Below, in pieces: positions 31,282-39,476 of a stretch of 64,000 bases of DNA; the stretch's first letter is position 1, and the number at the start of each line of letters is the position of its first letter. The position numbers were made by a program, and so were the translations under genes. The stretch lies in the NCBI GenBank assembly GCA_964638635.1, contig CAZXAQ010000003.1:1-64000 (forward strand), given 5' to 3'. The notes beneath the pieces are model-generated. The model was not told the DNA's origin, searched no databases, and worked only from the letters and a program-made list of their open reading frames with translations. The stretch is from SZUA-430 sp964638635 (GTDB lineage Bacteria > Pseudomonadota > Alphaproteobacteria > Micropepsales > Micropepsaceae).

Positions 31282-33678
31282 TTACGTTGCGGCGCGAAGG
31301 TGCCGGATCGGCCGTCCCGGGGCAATGGCTTCCGCCGCGCGCACAATCGCATTCGCGTCGATCCCATAGTGCCGGTACAACTCGGCCAGCGACCCGGTTT
31401 GCCCGAAATGCTCGACGCCGAGCGCCCGCACACGGTGGCCGTGCACGGACCCGAGCCACGCCAGCGTCGCCGGATGCCCGTCGAGAACGGTGACAATCGC
31501 ACAATCGGGCGGCAACTCGCCAAGCAACCGCTCGACATGCGAGCGGGCCCCTGCAAGCCCGCGCTCCCGCGCACGCTGCGCCGCCGTCCACCCGGCGTTC
31601 AGCCGATCGGCCGACGTGATCGCAAGCAACCCGACGTCCCGGCGATCCTCGGCCATCAGACCGACGGCTTCGATCGCTTCCGGCGCGAGGGCGCCCATAT
31701 ACGCAACAACGACCTGCGCATTCGCACCTGGCTTGCGCAGCCAGTACGCGCCATCGATCACGTCTTGGGTGATCTCCGCCGTCATCTGCCGCTTCGGCTG
31801 TTCGATCGGCCGCGTCGAAAGCCGTAGATAAACCGATCCACCCGTCTGATCGCGCAACCACGTGCGCTCGTCCGGATCGCCCTCGCCGTCGCGCTGAATG
31901 TAATCCATCGCGAAGCGCAGCATCACCGCAAGTTCGTCGACATAAGCCGGCTCGAACGAGCAGAGCCCGTCCTGCGCCATCCCGATCAACGGCTGCGCGA
32001 TCGACTGATGCGCCCCACCCTCGCCCGCCAGCGTGATCCCCGACGGCGTCGCCACCACGATGAACCGTGCATCCTGATAACAGGCATAGTTCAAAGCATC
32101 CAACCCGCGCGCGATGAACGGATCGTAGAGCGTGCCGATCGGAATCAACCGCTCGCCGTCGATCGAATGCGAAAGCCCGAGCGCCGACAACAGAATGAAC
32201 AAATTCATCTCGGCAATGCCGAGTTCGATGTGCTGACCTTTCGGGCCGAACTCCCACGCGAATGTCGAGGGGATGCGCTCTTGCTTGAATGTGTCCGCCA
32301 GCGTCTCGCGCGCGAACAGCCCGCGCCGGTTGACCCATGGGCCGAGATTCGTCGACACCGTAACGTCCGGCGAGCAAGTCACGATCCGCGCCGCAAGCTC
32401 GCTCTTATCGCGCCCCAGCTCGTTCAGCAGATTGCCGAAACCCGCCTGCGTGGATTGCTCGGCCGCCGCAGGAAAGGACAACGCCGCCGGCACTTCGATG
32501 CGCGGCGCGGCGAACCGCCGCCGCCCCGCGCGCGCAAACGGCACTTGGCCGAGGAACCGCTCCAAAGCCCCCTCCGGCAGCGCCAAACCCTCGAACCGCT
32601 CCCACTCGCGCCCCTCGCGCACGTTCATCGCCGCGCGCAATGCGGCCATCTGCGTCGGCGTCATGAGGCCCGCATGATTGTCCTTATGCCCCTGAAGCGG
32701 CAGTCCAAAACCCTTGATCGTGTAGGCGATGAAACACGTCGGCCGATCGTGATCGACCGCCTCGAACGCATCGAGCAGCGACGGCAAATCGTGCCCACCC
32801 AGATTGGTCATCAAGGCCGCGAGCTCGGCATCGCTCCGCTGCTCGATCAACCGCGTGACCACCCCTTGATCCCCAATGTCGTCCAACAGACGCTTCCGCC
32901 ACGCAGCGCCGCCCTGATAGGTCAGAGCCGAATAAAGCTGGTTTGGGCACGCATCGATCCACGCGCGCAACCGGTCGCCGCCCGGCTCCCCAAACGCAGC
33001 CTCAAGCAAAGACCCGTACTTCAGAATGACGACATCCCACCCGAAGTTGCGGAACATCGCCTCGAACCGCGACCACAACCCCTCGCGCACGACCGCGTCC
33101 AAACTCTGCCGGTTGTAGTCGACGATCCACCACGTGTTGCGGACACCGTGCTTCCATCCTTCAAGCAGTGCCTCGAAGATGTTCCCTTCGTCCATCTCCG
33201 CATCGCCGATGAGCGCAACCATCCGTCCCTCGGGCCGGTCCTTCGCCCAATCGTGCGCGCGCACATAGTCCTGCACCAGCGATGAAAACAGCGTCTGCGC
33301 CACGCCCAATCCCACCGACCCGGTCGAGAAGTCGACGTCGTCGGCATCTTTGGTCCGCGATGGATAACTCTGCGCACCCTTGTAGCCGCGAAAGTTCTGG
33401 AGCTTCTCGACCGTCTGCTGCCCGAGCAGATATTGGATCGCGTGAAAATTCGGGCTCGCATGCGGCTTCACCGCAACCCGGTCCTGCGGGCGCAACACGG
33501 CGAAGTAGAGCGCTGTCATGATCGTGGCGAGCGATGCCGACGATGCCTGATGGCCCCCCACCTTCAAACCGTCCTGGTTATCGCGCAGGTGGTTCGCGTT
33601 GTGGATGATCCAGCTGGCAAGCCACAGGACCTTGCGCTCAAGCGCCTTCAGAACGTCCAGCAGCTCGTCGCGCGGCAT
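31282..33678 (-). CDS. thiamine-diphosphate transketolase / homodimeric pyruvate dehydrogenase E1-like protein
   Basis: 798 residues from the ATG at 33678; an upstream extension overlaps the divergent lysR promoter and is rejected. The TPP-binding segment is I-G-D-A-E-M-D-E-G-N...N. N-terminal H-Q-A-S-S-A-S-L-A-T and the later E-F-G-P-K-G-Q-H-I-E-L-G-I-A-E-M-N are typical of AceE-like E1 proteins, and the C-terminal transketolase domain ends with H-F-G-Q-T-G-S-L-A-E-L-Y-R-H-Y-G. No E2, E3 or lipoyl-domain gene is near, so the acceptor and the 2-oxo acid used are unknown. It is divergent from a LysR gene that probably controls it. Confidence 0.85.
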   Translation of the reverse strand: MPRDELLDVLKALERKVLWLASWIIHNANHLRDNQDGLKVGGHQASSASLATIMTALYFAVLRPQDRVAVKPHASPNFHAIQYLLGQQTVEKLQNFRGYKGAQSYPSRTKDADDVDFSTGSVGLGVAQTLFSSLVQDYVRAHDWAKDRPEGRMVALIGDAEMDEGNIFEALLEGWKHGVRNTWWIVDYNRQSLDAVVREGLWSRFEAMFRNFGWDVVILKYGSLLEAAFGEPGGDRLRAWIDACPNQLYSALTYQGGAAWRKRLLDDIGDQGVVTRLIEQRSDAELAALMTNLGGHDLPSLLDAFEAVDHDRPTCFIAYTIKGFGLPLQGHKDNHAGLMTPTQMAALRAAMNVREGREWERFEGLALPEGALERFLGQVPFARAGRRRFAAPRIEVPAALSFPAAAEQSTQAGFGNLLNELGRDKSELAARIVTCSPDVTVSTNLGPWVNRRGLFARETLADTFKQERIPSTFAWEFGPKGQHIELGIAEMNLFILLSALGLSHSIDGERLIPIGTLYDPFIARGLDALNYACYQDARFIVVATPSGITLAGEGGAHQSIAQPLIGMAQDGLCSFEPAYVDELAVMLRFAMDYIQRDGEGDPDERTWLRDQTGGSVYLRLSTRPIEQPKRQMTAEITQDVIDGAYWLRKPGANAQVVVAYMGALAPEAIEAVGLMAEDRRDVGLLAITSADRLNAGWTAAQRARERGLAGARSHVERLLGELPPDCAIVTVLDGHPATLAWLGSVHGHRVRALGVEHFGQTGSLAELYRHYGIDANAIVRAAEAIAPGRPIRHLRAAT

Positions 33679-33803
33679 CAAATCGAACCATTGTCGAACA
33701 CATGGGGGACCGTACGGCGCCCCACCGAACCCGGCAAGGCATGGGGCGGGCCAGCGAATTCGCGCTGGATTACCGGCCACCCGCAGGCCTAAACTCGCGG
33801 CCC

Positions 33804-34688
33804 ATGGAAATGCACCAAGTCCGCTACTTCCTCGCCGTCTGCCGCACGCTGAACTTCACCAAGGCGGCCGAGGAATGCAACGTCGCTCAGCCCTCGCTGA
33901 CCCGAGCCATCCAAAAGCTCGAGGAGGAGTTCGGCGGCCTGCTGTTCCACCGCGAACGCGCCAATACGCACCTGACCGACCTTGGCCGGGCCATGCACCC
34001 GCACCTGGAACGCACGTTCGAGGCGGCGCAGTCGGCCAAGCAACTCGCCACCTCCTACAAGAAGGGCGACGTCGTCCACTTGCGCCTCGGCATTTCGCCG
34101 ACCGTGCCCGCGTCCACGGTCACTAACGTTCTCGGCAGCGTGCGCCAAGCCGTCCCTGCGTTCGAACTCACGCTCGACGGCGGCGCCGATGCGAAGCTCC
34201 TGGAAGATGCCGTCGCCGGCGAACTCGATCTCATCGTCGTCGGCGACGACCAGGATCTGCCCGAGCGTGTGCGCGCCTGGTCGCTGCACCGCGAACCTCT
34301 GGTCGCCGTGATGCCGAGTGGACACAAGCTCGCGAGCCAAAAGTCCGTCGCCATCGCGGACCTGAACGATGTTGAGGTCATCCAACTTACGAACTGCCCG
34401 ATTGCGGATCGGATTCGTCAGATGTGCGCATCGGCGGGCGTAACGCCGAAGTTCACCACGCGCGCCGCGAATTGCGACCAGATTATCTCGCTCGTGCGCG
34501 AAGGCCTGGGCATTGCGACCCTTCCCGAAAGCATGGTGGCGGGCGCAGACCTGATAACGAAGCCCATCGAAGGCCTGAACATCGAGCGCTCGATCACGCT
34601 AGGCACGGTCGCCGGCCGCCGCTTCTCGCCGGCCAGCGACGCGTTCGTGAAGCTCGCGCGCGCCCGCGACTGGGGCAGAAGCGCTTAG
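33804..34688 (+). CDS. LysR-family transcriptional regulator
   Basis: 294 residues from the ATG at 33804 (M-E-M-H-Q-V-R-Y-F-L-A-V). N-terminal winged HTH: F-T-K-A-A-E-E-C-N-V-A-Q-P-S-L-T-R-A-I-Q-K-L-E-E, listed residue by residue. The C-terminal periplasmic-binding-protein-like effector domain spans about 90-290 and ends with V-R-E-G-L-G-I-A-T-L-P. The 125-bp gap to the divergent E1/transketolase gene contains the perfect 10-bp palindrome GCGAATTCGC and probably the binding site. Classic LysR logic would make the neighbour its target and itself autorepressed (inference). Confidence 0.88.
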   Translation: MEMHQVRYFLAVCRTLNFTKAAEECNVAQPSLTRAIQKLEEEFGGLLFHRERANTHLTDLGRAMHPHLERTFEAAQSAKQLATSYKKGDVVHLRLGISPTVPASTVTNVLGSVRQAVPAFELTLDGGADAKLLEDAVAGELDLIVVGDDQDLPERVRAWSLHREPLVAVMPSGHKLASQKSVAIADLNDVEVIQLTNCPIADRIRQMCASAGVTPKFTTRAANCDQIISLVREGLGIATLPESMVAGADLITKPIEGLNIERSITLGTVAGRRFSPASDAFVKLARARDWGRSA

Positions 34689-35332
34689 GGTATCAGCCCC
34701 AGCTTCTTGCAATCGTCGTCGACGTGACCGCTCATCGCACGCGCTTCGGCAAGGTCCTTGTCGCCGCCTTTGTCGTCGCCGTTGCGCTTCTTGGCGACGC
34801 CGCGCGCGAAAATCGCTTGGGAGTAGCCAGTCCGGTTCTTTGCGGCGTTGTCGAAGAACGACTGCGCCTCCGAAAAGCTTCCGCCATGATAAGAAATCAA
34901 CCCGCGCATCATGTAACTCGGCGCAAATTTGGGCTTCAGCTGTATCGTGCGATCGAAGTCCGCCTTCGCTTCATCGGCCCCCTGCCGAGCCATGTATATG
35001 AGCCCGCGCTGGAAGTAGAACTCGGCCGCCTGCCGCACGGTCAAAGCTTTGTTTAAGTCCGCCAGCGCCTCGTCAAGCTTGCCGAGCGCCAGGTAAGCAG
35101 CCCCGCGGGTCGCGTAATAGTCCCCCGTGTACGGGTGCTTCACGTTCCCTGACTTGATGATCTTGGTGCACGCCGGAACCTGCTCCTCAGGCGAGGAATT
35201 GTTGAGCCCCATGCAGGTGCGCAAGTCCGCCGTTGTAAGCTGCCCCGGCTTCGGCTTCACCGGCTTGGAGGCGGCGTTGGCCGGACCCACGGCCAGCGCC
35301 GCCGCCACCGCCAGCAAAACGATGCGGTTCAT
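34685..35332 (-). CDS. exported TPR protein, last gene of the CsgG-like operon
   Basis: 215 residues with a signal peptide (1-20, A-N-A). A Cys-containing head (D-L-R-T-C-M-G...V-P-A-C-T-K-I-I) could form a disulfide. About four TPR units follow (Y-Y-A-T-R-G-A-A-Y-L-A-L-G-K, F-Y-F-Q-R-G-L-I-Y, M-M-R-G-L-I-S-Y-H, A-I-F-A-R-G-V-A). Predicted periplasmic. It lies 5 bp behind the other TPR gene, so both probably serve the secretion system encoded upstream, perhaps as substrate chaperones (inference). Confidence 0.8.
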   Translation of the reverse strand: MNRIVLLAVAAALAVGPANAASKPVKPKPGQLTTADLRTCMGLNNSSPEEQVPACTKIIKSGNVKHPYTGDYYATRGAAYLALGKLDEALADLNKALTVRQAAEFYFQRGLIYMARQGADEAKADFDRTIQLKPKFAPSYMMRGLISYHGGSFSEAQSFFDNAAKNRTGYSQAIFARGVAKKRNGDDKGGDKDLAEARAMSGHVDDDCKKLGLIP

Positions 35333-35337
35333 GAGAG

Positions 35338-36084
35338 CTAGCCTCCGGCTTTCTCAAGCTTCGCCAATTCGTCTTTCGCTTGGGTGTTTCCCGCGTCGAT
35401 CGAGAGCACCGCCTGCATGTCCGACTTCGCCTTGGCCTTGTCGCCCTTGGCCGCGTAGAGTTTGCCGCGATTGAAGTAAGCGACCGACAACCTCGAATCC
35501 AGCTGAATTGCCTTGTTCAAATCGGCGAGCGCGCGCTCCTTGTCGCCGTTCGCGAGATAGGCGGACCCACGTGCTGAGTAGCCCTTCGCATCGCCCGGCT
35601 CCAACTCGATCGACTTCGTGAGATCGGCAATCGCCCGCGGAAAATCCTTCTTGCCGGCGTAGACCAAACCACGATTGCTGTAGGCCGCGGACGCTTTCGG
35701 ATCGAGCGCGATCGCCTTGTTTAGGTCGGCCAATGCCTGATCATACTTGTTCTGCCCGATCAAAATGCCGGCCCGCGATTGGAGTGCTCGCGAAAAATCG
35801 GGCTTCAACTTCAGCGCCGCATTGAAGTCGTCGAGCGCGTTCTTACCCCCGCCGAGACGTAAATATGCCGAGCCGCGATTATAGTAGGCGCCCGCCTTCG
35901 CGTCAGTCGACACTTTGGCGCCGATGATCGCCGTGCACGCATTGGCGAGCGTCACCCAATCCGCGGCGGCCTTGCCGAAGCACTGGTCCGCCGCCCGCTG
36001 CAGCTCCGCCTTCGACGCGGCAAAGGCGCCCGTCGAAGCGACCGCGAACACCGCGCCCGCAGCCATCAATCGTCCGAAACCCAT
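35338..36084 (-). CDS. exported TPR protein in the CsgG-like operon
   Basis: 248 residues from the ATG at 36084, which gives a signal peptide (1-22, A-F-A). After a head with two cysteines (D-Q-C-F-G-K...N-A-C-T-A-I-I) come five or six canonical 34-residue TPRs, each with A-Y-x-N/S-R-G-x-x-Y and ending x-A-I-x-L-D/E-P. Predicted periplasmic. It starts 26 bp after the small Asn/Ser-rich gene. The head resembles that of the following TPR protein, suggesting an old duplication. Probably a protein-protein scaffold or chaperone. Confidence 0.82.
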   Translation of the reverse strand: MGFGRLMAAGAVFAVASTGAFAASKAELQRAADQCFGKAAADWVTLANACTAIIGAKVSTDAKAGAYYNRGSAYLRLGGGKNALDDFNAALKLKPDFSRALQSRAGILIGQNKYDQALADLNKAIALDPKASAAYSNRGLVYAGKKDFPRAIADLTKSIELEPGDAKGYSARGSAYLANGDKERALADLNKAIQLDSRLSVAYFNRGKLYAAKGDKAKAKSDMQAVLSIDAGNTQAKDELAKLEKAGG

Positions 36085-36110
36085 CGATCTTCTCCCAAGT
36101 GACGTCGGCC

Positions 36111-36548
36111 TTAGAGGCCGCCCTGCTTGCCGCCGTTCAGAATGTCCGACACTTCGTCGATGCTGTGGTTCGTCGTCGACGAGGTCGAGTTCGCGTTGCT
36201 GTTCGACGACTGATTGCCGTTCGAATGCTGATCGACGTCGACGATCGCGCCATCCGAGTTGTTGATGATGATGCAGTTGTTGTTCGCGGTTGCCGACGAG
36301 CCGCTGCCGACGGAGCCGTCGCCGCTGCCGCCGCTCGTGCCGCCGCAAACGATCGTCGTGCCGCCGCCGCTTCCGCCGCCGGCCTTATCCCCGTCCTCGG
36401 CTTGCTTGATCGCGATCGCGAGGCCGGCCCGGTTGACCGGCGTGAAATTCCACGGCTCTTTCCCACCGAGAGGATCGGCGCGCGTCGGCCCTGCCGTCAA
36501 CGCTGCCAACAAAACCAACGGCACCGCAACCGTTCCAAATTTCCTCAT
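36111..36548 (-). CDS. small secreted Asn/Ser/Gly-rich protein, candidate fibre subunit
   Basis: 145 residues from the ATG at 36548 (signal peptide 1-24, ending T-R-A). The middle is Gly/Ser-rich (about 56-85). Then comes an Asn-rich stretch with N-N-N-C-I-I-I-N-N, V-D-V-D-Q-H-S-N-G-N-Q and S-N-S-N-A-N-S-T-S-S (about 89-125), and a short acidic helix at the end. The Gln/Asn/Ser spacing recalls curlin-type repeats, but it does not fit the CsgA consensus exactly. Its place two genes after the CsgG-like gene makes it a likely exported substrate. The function is inferred. Confidence 0.65.
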   Translation of the reverse strand: MRKFGTVAVPLVLLAALTAGPTRADPLGGKEPWNFTPVNRAGLAIAIKQAEDGDKAGGGSGGGTTIVCGGTSGGSGDGSVGSGSSATANNNCIIINNSDGAIVDVDQHSNGNQSSNSNANSTSSTTNHSIDEVSDILNGGKQGGL

Positions 36549-36615
36549 GGCGCTCACCTTCGATTGATTGTTTGCAAAGAAGGCGGGAGCTTTCGCCCCC
36601 GCCGCCAGGCTTTGG

Positions 36616-37638
36616 TTATTCCGCCGGATCAGGCACGCCAACGGTGATGCTGACGTTGTTGCCCACCGCCGTCGCCACGGAGCTGACGATCGGGCGGCCA
36701 AGGGTCGCCGTCAGGTCGTCCGTGTTCGGAGACAGGTTCCGGTAGTTGTCGAGCGACACGTCGCAGACATTCGACACCGCCGAAACATTCGCATACGCGA
36801 ACTGGGTGATGTCGGCGATCAGGACATGGTTGCTCAACAAGCCCGGATCAAGCGGTCCCGGGGGGCCGCAACGACCGTCGGTGCAGGTCGCCAGACGATC
36901 CGAGTCGCCACCGGCCGTTCCGTCGACGTCCGACTTCAGCGTGACGCTGATGTTGTTCGCCACGGCGGTCGCCGAGCTGTCGACCGTTGCGTTACGGATG
37001 TAGAAGACGTTCGACTCCGCCGAAATGTTGGCCGGAGTGATCACGCCTGCGATCGCGCCCAACGAGAACAGGAGCGCGAGATCCGTATGCAGATTGCCGG
37101 CCGCAGGACTGGCGGGGCCACCGCTAAGCGAAGCAGTGGAATCCGCCGGCATCGCGGCCCTCATCGTGCAAAGCCAATCGCAGCCATTGTCGCCGTTGAA
37201 GCGCGTGTTGGCTACGAATTGCCCGTCGTGCAGGAACACCGGAACATCCGAGGTGATGCTCTGGTTGTTTCCGACGGCGGTTGCCGCGCTGATCACCGAC
37301 GGCAAGTCGACCGTGGCGTCAAACGCGTTGCAGATGATCACCGGGCGGCAATAGACCCATTGGATCTCGAAACCCGGGTTGTACTGATTGTTAACGATGC
37401 CATGCACGTTCGACTGTGCGGTCACGTTGCCGAAGAAGATTTGCAACTTCTCGACCTCGACAAGGCCCGTGGAGTTAACATTGATGTCGATGTCGACATC
37501 GATGTCGACGTGTTCGCGCACGTCTTTCGTCCATGACCATCTCACGTTGTCGAACGCCATGGCAGGTGATGCCATTGCGCAGACTGTGAGCACGCCGAGG
37601 CTGACCGCTAGAGTCCTCATACTCTTTAGCGTTTTCAT
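36616..37638 (-). CDS. secreted protein with three internal repeats, candidate fibre/holdfast-anchor substrate of CsgG
   Basis: 340 residues with a signal peptide (1-28, A-M-A). Three units each pair N-V-T-A-Q-S-N-V (71), N-I-S-A-E-S-N-V (204) and N-V-S-A-V-S-N-V (284) with A-T-A-V-G-N-N-Q-S-I-T (119), A-T-A-V-A-N-N-I-S-V-T (223) and A-T-A-V-G-N-N-V-S-I-T (322). A V/I-D alternating strand lies at 44-54. Small and Asn-rich residues suggest stacked beta-strands, as in curlins and the Caulobacter HfaA/HfaD anchors. Six or more cysteines are present, which is unusual for curlins. The start overlaps the CsgG-like stop (ATGA), which argues strongly for coupled function. Confidence 0.7.
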   Translation of the reverse strand: MKTLKSMRTLAVSLGVLTVCAMASPAMAFDNVRWSWTKDVREHVDIDVDIDINVNSTGLVEVEKLQIFFGNVTAQSNVHGIVNNQYNPGFEIQWVYCRPVIICNAFDATVDLPSVISAATAVGNNQSITSDVPVFLHDGQFVANTRFNGDNGCDWLCTMRAAMPADSTASLSGGPASPAAGNLHTDLALLFSLGAIAGVITPANISAESNVFYIRNATVDSSATAVANNISVTLKSDVDGTAGGDSDRLATCTDGRCGPPGPLDPGLLSNHVLIADITQFAYANVSAVSNVCDVSLDNYRNLSPNTDDLTATLGRPIVSSVATAVGNNVSITVGVPDPAE

Positions 37639-38486
37639 TTAGTGGTCTCCCCATTAGGTTTAAGCTGCTCGAGATAAGACGACACATGGTCGTTCTCTAC
37701 GAGGGCGCAGCTCGGATCCCTCGGTAGCCGCAGGAAGTCGGTCATGATCTGGTAGACGGCCATCTCGGCGACGGTACGCACGCCGAGTTGAAGCGGCTCG
37801 TTGCGCACATGGCCCGCCTCGAGCTCGACCAGGGTCGAATCCCAGAAGCGGAAGATGTCGGCCTCGACTTCGTAGCCGTAGATCTGCTTTTGCAGTGAGG
37901 AAACGTACGACACCGCGAAGTTCTTCGAGTTGATCACCCGAAGATCGAGCGCGACGTTCACCACCGCCATGCGCGCCCCGCCGCCCACGCCGGCAACGCG
38001 CAACCCCACACCCCCTGTTACGATATTGTAGTTGAGCTCCGTCAACGCCCCGACCACGATGAAGTCGGTCGCCGGCAGCTTGCCGAACGCGTCTGCCGGC
38101 CGGCTCAAACGGTTCTGCTCGGCCAGTTTCACTTCGGCCAAAGGAATGCGCAGGTCATAACGCTCGACCAGATGCGCCTTCCCCGTCTTGTAGAGCGCGC
38201 TCATAACCATCTCGGCCGCGCCCTGGGTCAGGTTGTTGCCCGCCTTGTCGTAGTAGGACACCTGCCCGGTCTTGTCGGCGATCTCGCCCACCGCAAAGAC
38301 GGGCAAGTTGCTGGCGGCCACGCTCTGCAGTTTCCGCAGGCATTGGCTGTACGGCGTGTCGTTCGTGGTCACCGGATAGACGATGAGCGGCTTCACGCCG
38401 CTCGCGTCGCCGGGGGCCAAGCCCGCACAAGATGTCAGTGTTGTTGAGAGAAGAAGCCCAAGTCCTAGTGCCGAGAGGCGCGTCAT
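37635..38486 (-). CDS. CsgG/HfaB family outer-membrane secretion lipoprotein
   Basis: 283 residues from the ATG at 38486; CsgG of E. coli is 277. The leader ends in a lipobox L-T-S-C. The CsgG/HfaB domain is recognisable: V-Y-P-V-T...P-V-F-A-V-G-E-I-A-D-K-T-G-Q, G-A-A-E-M-V-M-S-A-L, R-Y-D-L-R-I-P-L-A-E, F-I-V-V-G-A-L-T-E-L-N-Y-N-I, V-N-V-A-L-D-L-R-V-I-N-S-K. CsgG forms a nonameric outer-membrane pore for unfolded amyloid subunits; HfaB is the holdfast-anchor equivalent in Caulobacter. It is the first gene of a five-gene leftward operon. No csgE or csgF homologue was recognised. Confidence 0.88.
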   Translation of the reverse strand: MTRLSALGLGLLLSTTLTSCAGLAPGDASGVKPLIVYPVTTNDTPYSQCLRKLQSVAASNLPVFAVGEIADKTGQVSYYDKAGNNLTQGAAEMVMSALYKTGKAHLVERYDLRIPLAEVKLAEQNRLSRPADAFGKLPATDFIVVGALTELNYNIVTGGVGLRVAGVGGGARMAVVNVALDLRVINSKNFAVSYVSSLQKQIYGYEVEADIFRFWDSTLVELEAGHVRNEPLQLGVRTVAEMAVYQIMTDFLRLPRDPSCALVENDHVSSYLEQLKPNGETTK

Positions 38487-38909
38487 CGGATCCACCCCAG
38501 TTCGCGCATCGGAGGAATCCATCACCTCGCTGCGCTGCTCGGGCGGGAAATTACTTGCAGTTCATCCATCTCTGCACTGGAGACAAAGGCTGAGACTTCC
38601 GCGTCATCCGAATTACCCCGCTGGCGCGCACTCCTGTCGAAACACGCAGTCAGTCAAAATCATCCCCATCGGGCGTACCCCCAATGCCGCGCCGCGATGC
38701 GTCGCTCACCGACCGTCTGGACGCGGCGAGTCTCGATCGCACGTGACAAGTGCAGCCATCGCGGCGCTTTTCCGATCCCATCTCACTTGAGAGCACGACC
38801 GCCTACTTAAGTGGTATACGCCAATGCTCGCTTCACGTGCCGCACTTCATTTGTCATGCTCACAAGGCGAGTCGCGACCACGCGGCCCTCTAAGCGTTTC
38901 GAGGACACA
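38487..38909. other. 423-bp divergent control region between csgG-like and secreted-protein genes
   Basis: No gene is supported. It should hold the promoters of both divergent genes. Twin heptamers ACTTGAG and ACTTAAG at 38785-38811 are listed separately. The left part (38487-38760) has no recognisable element. Confidence 0.5.
38785..38812. promoter_or_regulatory. candidate twin binding site in the csgG-like control region
   Basis: ACTTGAG (38785-38791) and ACTTAAG (38805-38811) lie exactly 20 bp apart (about two helical turns), the second inside the palindrome ACTTAAGT. A near copy, ACTTTAG, occurs at 40259-40265 upstream of the LuxR-family response regulator gene. They may be sites for that regulator. 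Short words like these can occur by chance. Confidence 0.25.
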
Positions 38910-39470
38910 ATGAAAGCAGCACGCATCTTTGCGACGGCCGTCACAACGGCGACGCTCACGATCGCCACGGCAAGCATCGCCGCAGCCGGCGAGCAGTATG
39001 CTTTTCCAAGCACGAACGGTGTGCAGGTGTCGGCGGTCTCCGCGCCAACCTTTGTCCGCCTGCCGAACGTCGCTCCGGCCGGGGGCATGTTTGTCTATGG
39101 CCAATCTGGCTTCGGCAGGCACGAAGCGCCACCGCTGCCGGCGTTCGCCTATGCTCCGCCGCAAGCCGCGCCCTACGCCGGACGTTTAATGAGCCATGCG
39201 CTGATGGTAGCGCCGTATGCAAATTACGCGGCCGATTACGCCCGTCTCTTCGCGCCAAACTACGCTGTGAACGCCTGGACGGATCGCGTATTCGGCATCA
39301 TCGACGGTGGCTACGGGGCGGTCGACGGCTGGACGGCCGCAGCCTACGGCCTGCCTAAACTGCGTGGGCCCCGGCGCCGCGGCGAAAGCACGCCGGATCT
39401 GTCAACCATGCCGACGCTCCGCACGCACCCGGAACTCGCCAGCCCGACGTTCAGAAGCCAGGGAAACTAA
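38910..39470 (+). CDS. secreted Ala/Tyr/Pro-rich protein, unknown
   Basis: 186 residues from the ATG at 38910 (GAGG upstream), giving a signal peptide (1-25, I-A-A-A). The mature protein is rich in Ala, Tyr, Pro and Gly (A-F-A-Y-A-P-P-Q-A-A-P-Y-A-G, Y-A-N-Y-A-A-D-Y-A-R-L-F-A-P-N-Y-A) and ends in a basic tail (R-G-P-R-R-R-G-E-S). There is no membrane helix or known domain. It is divergent from the CsgG-like operon and convergent with the response regulator gene; it may be a surface or matrix component linked to that system (inference). Confidence 0.65.
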   Translation: MKAARIFATAVTTATLTIATASIAAAGEQYAFPSTNGVQVSAVSAPTFVRLPNVAPAGGMFVYGQSGFGRHEAPPLPAFAYAPPQAAPYAGRLMSHALMVAPYANYAADYARLFAPNYAVNAWTDRVFGIIDGGYGAVDGWTAAAYGLPKLRGPRRRGESTPDLSTMPTLRTHPELASPTFRSQGN

Positions 39471-39476
39471 ACGCGG

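Noticed and set aside
30638..32377. 579-codon minus-strand frame running through sodC
   Set aside because: Only the last 210 codons have a signal peptide and SOD motifs. The rest is an Arg-rich frame overlapping the E1/transketolase gene.
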